Source of the DNA: Larimichthys crocea
Lineage: Eukaryota; Chordata; Actinopteri; Sciaenidae
Assembly: GCF_000972845.2 (NCBI RefSeq)
Contig: NC_040027.1
Location: 12,081,760 to 12,145,759 of the forward strand
Direction: 5' to 3'
DNA length: 64,000 nucleotides
The position numbers and the translations under genes are program-made. Shown here piece after piece: positions 56,428 to 64,000 of the stretch. Below the pieces are notes generated by a model. That model was not told where the DNA came from. It saw only the letters and a program-made list of their open reading frames with translations, and ran no database searches. How positions within the stretch are numbered: position 1 is the stretch's first letter; the number at the start of each line of letters is the position of its first letter.

Positions 56428-59400
56428 AGCTCTCTCCTCCTGTATTCCTCCTCCAGCCGCTGCTTCAGCACATTTTTGAGCTGCCTCCTTCTGAACTTCT
56501 CCTCGATTCTGTGATGGACGTCATTCATGTCAGGGCAGTAGAGCCGACCGTTGTTCCCGGCCACCATTTCCTCTATCTTCTCAAACAGCTCGGTAACCTG
56601 ACTCATGTCAGATTTCTTCATGTTGTTCACAACGTGGTATTTGTTCTCACACTTGTCGACCAACCAGCGTAGAGCTCGATGCTCCCTCTCAATGTGCTCC
56701 TCTATGGATTTATCTGCTAGTTTGTCTCCGTACGTGAACAAAACCATGGTATGTTTCCAGATGCTGGCATCGAAGAGGTTCATGTGTTCTTCCAGGGCAA
56801 CCTGTTGAGCTTCTCTGAACGTCAGATCCGACGGGACAACCAGCAGTACGGCATGAACCCCTAATGGGCTCACAGACAGACCTCGAACAATCTCTTTGTC
56901 CATCTCTTTAATGCATTCGCTGGACTTGGACCAGCCTGGGGTGTCGATCACTGTGATCAGTCTGTCAGCAACTTCCTCCTCCTCCACTTGACAGCAGTTA
57001 TTTTGGCAGGTGGCGAATGCTCCTTTACGCAGGAGGTTATTTCCTGTTGCACTCTTTCCAGATGTCTTCATACCAAGCAGCACTATCCTCAGCTCACGCA
57101 GTTTGTTTTTGGATCCTGAGAAGAAAACAGTAGAGGGTGAAAAACCGTGCAGATATTCAAGTCAGGTTGATTTGTTTGGACGTGTACAGAACTCAGCTGT
57201 GGCTTATATCTTATCACATTGTTTTAATAAAGAAGCCTAAAGAAGGAAGCAAACAAAATTATCTTGTCGGATAGTACTAAACTTAATCACTTGTGCATGA
57301 GTACACATGAATTTGAGTCTTGAGGCGGAAAGGGAGGCTCTGCCAGTAACACAGGCACAAAAAATTATCAGATAGGAAAACAGATCAGATCACAACTACG
57401 TTGACTATTGCTGCAAAAGAAGTAATACTAGTAGTTACTAGCAGCAATATTTGATCTTTGAGGCAGGTATTTGTTGAGATATTTCCGTCTGGATGAAAGT
57501 GGTGGACTGACTGGTCCACAGATGGACATTGCCATCCACAGAGACATGTGCTATCATGGTGTATAGCATAATATATATATATATATCCTAACATAAAAGC
57601 CTGACTCAGCCAGTCCCAACATAAACTGATTTTAAGATTCACCAGTAAATACTGCAGAGCTTTTGTTTGTATTTCTGTAAATTTTGTCCACTTCTGGTAT
57701 CGATTCACTCCCAGAGTGTTGAAATTCTTTGCCAATGCCAGACTCATTTACTTAGTAATGCTCGATAACTGACCGTACCTTTAAGGGAGTTTCTTCTGGC
57801 CTTGACTTGACTTTGCCTCAGTCTTGCTCCGTCTTCCACTCTTAGTCTTTTCTCTTCAATGCTCAGATGTATCTTCTTATCAGGGACAAAATGGTTGAAC
57901 CCATTTGCAGCCACAGTCTCAGTGATTTTCTCCAGCAGCTCTGCGATTTGAGTACCATCGTCTGCGTTCTTGTTATCCATGACGTGATATCGGTTTCCAC
58001 ATTGTTCAATGAGACACTGCATGGCTCTCCTTCCCCTTCGATGTACTGCTCTATGGTGTTTGTTCCCAGCCAGTCTCCCCTGGTGAAAACTACAATGGTG
58101 TGTCTCCACACTCCTTCTCCAAGAAGCTCCATGTGTGTTGTCACTGCTTCTAAGTGTTTGGCATTGAAGGATGCATCTGCGTCTACCACCAGCAGGAAAA
58201 CGTGAGGCCCAGGGGGGCACAGAAACATGCTGCACATTACTTCCTCCTTGATTGCTTCAGGTGTGTCAGACACAGCGAAGCCTTTCCACCAGCCTGGCGT
58301 GTCAACAAGAGTTATTTCAGTTTTACCCACGAAACCCTTCCGGGCCACCGATTGTGCCGTTCTTTTCCCATCTTCTGTATCTTTGATTCCCAAGATGGTG
58401 TTTCCGACTGAGGTTTTCCCAACGTTTCGGCTTCCCAAGAGAACCATCTGGACTTTTGGGATGGTTTTCATCTCTTCTGTTGGACAAACAAAGCTTGGTT
58501 AGTCAAGCAGCTTACAGCAATACAAGAATTTAAGCACTTGAGCCTGACATGTTATCTGAGGATTTGTGTCACTTTTCAGCTTGTCCTTGAGTCCTTCCAT
58601 AGTTAACCAACGATTGGTTTCTACTAGCCAAGAGTGATGCAAGGTGGCAGCCAACTAGCTAACTGTAACTGTAACTGTAACTGTAACCAAAGCTAAGCTG
58701 TGGTTGGCTATGCGATGTTGGTCTGGCATTGGAAGCTAGTCAATGGTTCAAATTAAGATTTACAGATAGTGACAATTTTCTAAATATCACTGTAATTTTT
58801 CTTCCTGCATTCAATGTTCACTTCAACGTTTAGTCTTGTGTATATCACTTTTGGCTGATGCCCAACCTCACTTGGGTGCAATAAATATGTAGCTGGGATC
58901 AGCAGCCTGAAAACAAGGAAACCCAAGATAACTTGGGTCTGTCCAAAGATAACAAAATCCACCTGTAAACACCTCTACAGCTCACTAATCAACATGTTAT
59001 GTCCTGTTTGGTTAATCCATAAAAAACATGTCATGTTTGTTCTTGTTCATGGCGGTTTACGTGTCTGACTGGTTCTTGGCTGGGATCAGTTTGCAGACAA
59101 TCAGTCGGGACTCATCACGAGGAAGTCACTGATCATGCAAAGTGGTGTAAATAGGCCAGCTTTAGAGGTGTTGATAGGCAGGTTTTTGTCGCCCTTGTTT
59201 TCAGTCTTTGTGCCAAGCTAAGCTTGTTTATTGCATGTTTACTGTTTAAACATGTTTACTGTAAAGACATGAGAGTGATATTAATACAGGTATTTGGCAA
59301 AATGTACAAAAAATACAATAATATATAATACTGGCATTTGTTTGAGTGCACCTTCTGTCACATTCACCTGGAATGAGTGTTTTCCTTTGTTGTCTTTCCT

Positions 59401-61600
59401 CCTCGGCCCTCCTCCTTCTGTCGTTTGCCCTCTCAGCCACTTTTTCTTGCTTCTCTCTGATGATGTTCAACGTTTGTTCATCTACCTCGTAGTGAGTGCC
59501 GTTGTTGTGCCACACCATCTCATCTATCTTCTCCAGCAGCTCTGTCACCTGAGATGAGTCAGTCTTCTTCTTGTTATTGAACACGTGGTACCTGTTCCTG
59601 CATCTTTCTATTAACCACTTGAGCGAATCTCCCTCACTCTCAATGTGCTGCTCTATCGTCTTCTCCCCGAGGAAATCCCCACAGGTGAACAGCACCATGG
59701 TGTACCGCCAAACCCGCTCCCCCAGCAGCTTCATGTGCTCCTCCACTGTCCTCTTCTGCTCCACAGAGAAAGCACAGTCTATGGGGATGACAAGGAGGAA
59801 AGTGTCTGGTCCGGGTGGACATTTGGACACGTTGAGTTTAAATCTTTGCTTGTCCCCTTCTGGGATCTCAGTGAGGGACAGCGAGCTGCTCCATCCTGGA
59901 GCATCGACCACGATGAGGTTCCTACCCTGGACCTCTTCATGTCTCACTTCACACTGAGCTGTTCTGGTTCGGCCACACTCGAACCTGTCCTTTCCCAGGA
60001 TGGTGTTGCCAGAGGAGCTCTTACCAGACCATCTCCCACCAATCAGGATGAGTCTGCTCTCTGACAGAGTGGTGCTGTCTTCGTCTTCTGGAAGAAAAAG
60101 GAAAACACGACAGTCTCAGATGTGAAGAATGAGTTGTGCCAAAATGTCAACAGCCAACCAAAGCTGTGGAACAGCTTCTTTGGCAACTGATGATAAGGCA
60201 TTTTGTTATCAAAGAGGCAGAGAAACTTTTACAAAAGGAAGTACTGAATACTGAGGAAGACAACGTAGTTAGTTGAGATGAGAAAATCGCCAAAACTAGA
60301 ATGACAGGGTGATCACAGCGGGACTCTGCTGCTTCAGATGACTGACAGATGAAGAATACCCTTGTAAACTCGCGCTTGTGTTGTCTCTCTGAGATGTTAT
60401 GGCAGAGTTTTTTTTGACTATTTTAATCCCGTTCAGAGTCTGAGAGTCAAGAGAAACATTTTTAGAATGACCCCGAACGAAAAAACAAATCATTTCGAGA
60501 CATTAAAAGAAGCCACAAGGAAAAAGGATAAATCAAATCAGCTGAGAATGACTCATCACCTCCCGGTTGTCACGTGCCTTTGATGAAGAGGATGAGAGTG
60601 CTAAAATACTTCTGGCTCTTTGATTTGAGGATGATATATGATGTAATGCAGAGCAACGCTATAAGCAAATACTTCATATCTTAAGATGTTCTTTTGTGGT
60701 GGCTTTTAGCTGTCTGACTTGTTTTAGGGTGATTTAAGGATGGTGATTATTAACTGAGCAACATTATGATCAAATATATGGAGATATATTAAAAACACCC
60801 AGTTCACCTGCCAGTGGTTTTTAACCTGGGGGTTAGGTTGTGAGATCATTCCTGCAGGTAACTAAACGGTTGTGGAGAATAAAATAAAAATAACATATTG
60901 TGGTTGGGGACAAAAACTCAGAAACACTATATACTGCAGCTCTATGGTCTTTTAATACATGCTAACAGGCCCAGATAACTGTGTAATATGAGAATCTAAT
61001 ATCTGTTATTGTTGTTTTAGGCCATAGCCAAAACTGAATAACTCGTTCTGTCCTCCTGTGTGAGTTTGGTAGGTTTCATGTGTCAATATCACGTTCTCTG
61101 AACAGTTTCAGGCAAACATGACTGATCCACACTACAGCGTCATCACATACTACAAACAACTCAAAATGTCTGTCATATGATCCAGTATCTGTCTGCAGAG
61201 GGTAAACAGTGGAGAGAGCTGCTGGGAAACAGCTCTGCATTGTGTGTGTGTACTGGTGAAGAATCTGGTCTAACTGGTTTGGTGTGGCATCAGTATGCAG
61301 GCTTCAAATAGTTTGTTCTTTTCTTGTAAGTCAATAGCAACAGGTGCCAACATTTGGGAATGCCCAAGATCGTTAGAACGAGCTGATTTCACTTCAAAGC
61401 AGTATAAGTATAATAATACATTATCTGAATAGAGAAAATACATTTGGAAATCTTTTAATTTATACAACTTCATCATTACAAGTACTCAAGCTTCAGGTGA
61501 TTGTACAGTATCTTGCAGTAGGTTAAACTATGCAGTTACCTGTTTTTCTTCAACAACAAAAAAAAGCTGTTTGATTAACTCACCAAGAGTGTTTTCCATC
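55784..61600 (-). CDS. GIMAP8-like protein with three AIG1 GTPase domains; frameshift in domain 2
   Basis: Minus-strand exons: 61585-61600 (MENTL), 59368-60087, 57779-58476, 56339-57115, 56083-56250, 55784-55998 (stop). All introns are phase 1 with GT..AG. Domain 1: P-loop GGRWSGKSSSGNTIL, DAPGW, FTCGD. Domain 2: GSRNVGKTSVGNTIL, DTPGW, FTRGD. Domain 3: GMKTSGKSATGNNLL, DTPGW, FTYGD, then a long Arg/Glu-rich helix. Two last exons encode a charged tail of about 126 aa that I do not recognise. Exon 57779-58476 is 698 nt where a multiple of 3 is needed. The frame breaks near 58031, between IEQYIEGEGE and MQCLIEQCGNRYHV, consistent with a 1-nt loss. About 864 aa would be expected without the break. 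GIMAPs (family knowledge) are membrane-associated immune GTPases. The break may be a real null, an allele, or an assembly error; the rest of the gene is intact. Confidence 0.82.
57571..57585. repeat. Short (TA)n run
   Basis: About seven TA units in the intron between the second and third AIG1 exons of the GIMAP gene. Confidence 0.8.
58660..58686. repeat. (TAACTG)n short tandem repeat
   Basis: Four to five units of a six-base repeat, 'ctaactgtaactgtaactgt' and onward, in the intron between the first and second AIG1 exons. Confidence 0.85.
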
Positions 61601-63263
61601 TTTACTGGTCGTCTCTTTTAATGGCCGAGTTACTGCTAACTGATCATCCCCGAGGGCTCTGCAGAGGTCAGTGGGAAGAAGTCTATCCTCAGGCAGATTT
61701 TACAGCCAGTCCACATAGCAGTGACTGAATGTACTGCAACTACAAGAGAAGAGCTCTTTTTAAGGAAGTCTCACAATGTAACCGGTCTGACTGGTTCATA
61801 GTCATGTGCCACCCCACAGGGCATGTTTGATCATGAAAACACCTAGCAGGAAAGAGTATGCAGACTATTTCAGTGGACTATTTTGGACTACAGGTATGTG
61901 TGACAAGGTCATATTTGCATCATGTGCCCAAAAGAGATGCAATCAAAGTAACATTTGCTCTTGTATTTCTTTGCAGCGGAGTTCAAGCTCATGTGTCAAC
62001 ACAACACAACATTCCTTTACAATGTAACTGTGCTTGTAACCATGGTCTCTAGTGTGTGTTTAACAAGACACTGAACCTCCGTGGGGGCAAAACAAGCTGC
62101 TACATCTGAGCCTGGCTTCAGTCTGTGCTGCTAAAGAATAATTTAATTTAATTGGGTTTGTATCAGTTTGTTTGAGAGAGGGAAACACACACAGACAGAG
62201 CGGGAGATCTAAAAGTCACTCTACAGCTCACTTCCTCTGGGAGAGCAGCCTCCTTCTCGGACAGTAAGAGCTGAGTAGGTCCTGCTGTTTACTGATGATG
62301 ATTACATGACATGATTTCAATACTTGAACTCAGTGGCTTTATAACTTCCCACAGTGGTGTTGTAGATATTGTCTTTGGAAACTTGAAGAGTAATAATTGC
62401 CAAATTTATATGTGGAAAGGTCACCATTAGTGAGTCCTCCTTACCGACACTACAGTGAACTTTGTCCTGAAAAACAACCTCTGTGTGCCGCAGTGAGGGC
62501 TGAGTAAGGTCCATAACTTTTACAGTGTTTCATACCTGGCAACCTGGAGATTCGGCATGAGCCGTGTAGTTATCAAGCTGGATCAAAACACACAGAACAA
62601 AACCCAAACAGATGGCCAGCTAAATTTCAAAATAAGAAACATACTAACTATAGTGATTTATCAGGAAGCTTGTATTTTAATAGAGTTGTTTCCTGTTTCC
62701 TTAATCTCTAATGACACAGCATATGCATTTAATGATTTAATACAGTAAATATCTTAGATAGTGTACCTTTTAAAGCAGACATGTTATGAAAAAACCCCAA
62801 AACTTTTTCAGCTGCAACAATATGTTGGGGGGGGTAATTACTGACACGCAGGGAAGCACATCACACATTATTAATTTAAAACACAGGTGTAATAATATAA
62901 CTGAAAGGGCACACATTTTGGTGTGCACAATTTATTTATAGCAGACTCGAGAGATCTGTGTGTTCTGCCCTCTGTTGAGTGCAACTTTGAATAGATTTTA
63001 CTGCACTGCAGTGCCACCTTTTGGTTCGTGGTGTAAATAATGACCAAAGTAGTGGCAGAGCAGGCAACTGAGTTTTCTGCAGCTATTTTCTTGACATGTA
63101 TTTGGAGGCCAGATGAAATTTTATATAAAGACCTCAATGATTTCTCTGTCTGGGATTTAAAAAAAAAAAGAGACACAAATGTTGAGAGCTAATAATTTAG
63201 AGCTTGATGAGATCTCTTTTTAAACTTAAAAGGAGTCTATATTGAGATTTTGTTAATGCATTT
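61601..63263. other. Spacer between the two GIMAP genes
   Basis: About 1.7 kb with no exon recognised. It should contain the promoter and possible noncoding first exon of the GIMAP gene at 55784-61600 and the 3' flank of the second gene. A G-run 'ggggggg' occurs at 62826-62833. Nothing else stands out. Confidence 0.5.
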
Positions 63264-63356
63264 CTAGCTATAACCCACCAAATTGCCAAAGAATTGAATC
63301 AACCATCGTGATGCAGTGATTAAACTTCAATAACAACATTGGTTACATTGGGCGAT

Positions 63357-64000
63357 TCATTCTGGAATATCAGCTTCAGCGTAAAACTCGTCTTGTGGAA
63401 GCACAGATCTGTATCCTGACGTCTGGGAGAAGTTGAGCGTCAACTCGTCCTCAGCGTTTTTGCTGATCTGAAGCGTGGACAGCCATTGCAGAACATTATC
63501 AAACTGGCCGGTTGGCATTTTCCCCTCTTGAGAAGACTCAGCGATGGATGATCGTTGACTCTCGCCCTTCACTGTAAATTCAACAAAACACAGTTTGACT
63601 TTGTGCACAGTGCTCGCTGTGAATGTGAGAAATCTTAAAACCATTTTTTACTCACAGTCTGGCTTGAAGATATCCATGCTCCTCTGAAGAAGCTCTGTGG
63701 ATCTCATTATTTCCTTATCCAGCTTTTCAATTTCATGATTGATTTTTGCGTCTGTGTTTTCCTCCTTCTTCCTCTGACCAAAAGTCTTGACTTTGAATTT
63801 GGCCATGTCTCCAGCTAGCTGATCTTTAGAAAAAGAGATTAGAACAACAGGATATTCATAAGATGATGGAAACAAACAAATGGATCATCCCTGTCACGGC
63901 ATAATACTCACTCAGTGATTTGGATTTAGTGCTTGTCACACTTTCCTTGTTGTCAGCTTGCAGCTCAAGGAGTGTTTTCTTGAAGTTGATCATCAGCTCC
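63357..64000 (-). CDS. Second GIMAP8-like gene, 3' part only (runs off the window)
   Basis: Minus-strand exons visible: 63912 to beyond 64000 (end of an AIG1 exon helix), 63656-63823, 63357-63571 (stop). Every boundary equals that of the gene at 55784 plus 7573 bp. The last exon differs at only a few residues (for example SQRSSIAESSQEG versus SRRSSIAESYQEG). The end of the 168-nt exon differs strongly (LLQRSMDIFKPDC versus LLRNSKEFLMPDC). The AIG1 domains lie outside the window, so domain number and integrity are unknown. It is partial because of the window edge, not because of visible damage. Confidence 0.85.

Noticed and set aside
58227..58502. Plus-strand ORFs over the GIMAP exons
   Set aside because: They are antisense shadows of the minus-strand AIG1 exons.

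Overview
The window looks like a stretch of teleost (ray-finned fish) nuclear chromosome. Protein-coding exons are short and separated by introns with GT..AG ends. Many interspersed repeats and long GT/CA microsatellites are present, and the proteins read as vertebrate orthologues. No bacterial operon structure, CRISPR array, rRNA or functional tRNA gene was found. All gene models were built by hand from exon translations, splice-site phase and recalled family features; no alignment or database search was run.

Layout. (1) About 1.8-5.7 kb, plus strand: a three-exon aminergic GPCR read as histamine H3 receptor (hrh3). (2) About 5.8-22.6 kb: a 17 kb gene desert with dispersed repeats and a small tandem duplication carrying an octamer motif. 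(3) 22.65-33.96 kb, minus strand: a complete 13-coding-exon transglutaminase 1-like gene (about 790 aa, intact Cys-His-Asp triad, N-terminal Cys cluster). (4) 34-44 kb: repeat-rich intergenic DNA with a decayed non-LTR retrotransposon. (5) 44.08-52.36 kb, minus strand: a complete 16-exon Rab geranylgeranyltransferase alpha subunit gene (rabggta, about 583 aa). The tgm1-rabggta pairing is the same neighbourhood as in mammals. (6) 52.6-54.6 kb: a locally duplicated mobile-element block. (7) 55.78-61.60 kb, minus strand: a GIMAP (immunity-associated GTPase) gene with three tandem AIG1 domains, each on its own phase-1/phase-1 exon, and a charged C-terminal tail on two further exons. The middle AIG1 exon has a one-base frameshift. 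(8) From 63.27 kb to the window end: the 3' part of a second, nearly identical GIMAP gene at a constant offset of 7573 bp.

The genes do not form one pathway: hrh3 is a Gi-coupled amine receptor, tgm1 a membrane-anchored protein cross-linker, rabggta a Rab prenylation subunit, and the GIMAPs immune GTPases. The best leads are the GIMAP locus (frameshifted but skippable central domain, unusual tail, a focal cluster of substitutions between otherwise near-identical copies), an upstream ORF that ends one base before a candidate hrh3 start codon, and a dense unclassified repeat family with seven copies in 64 kb.
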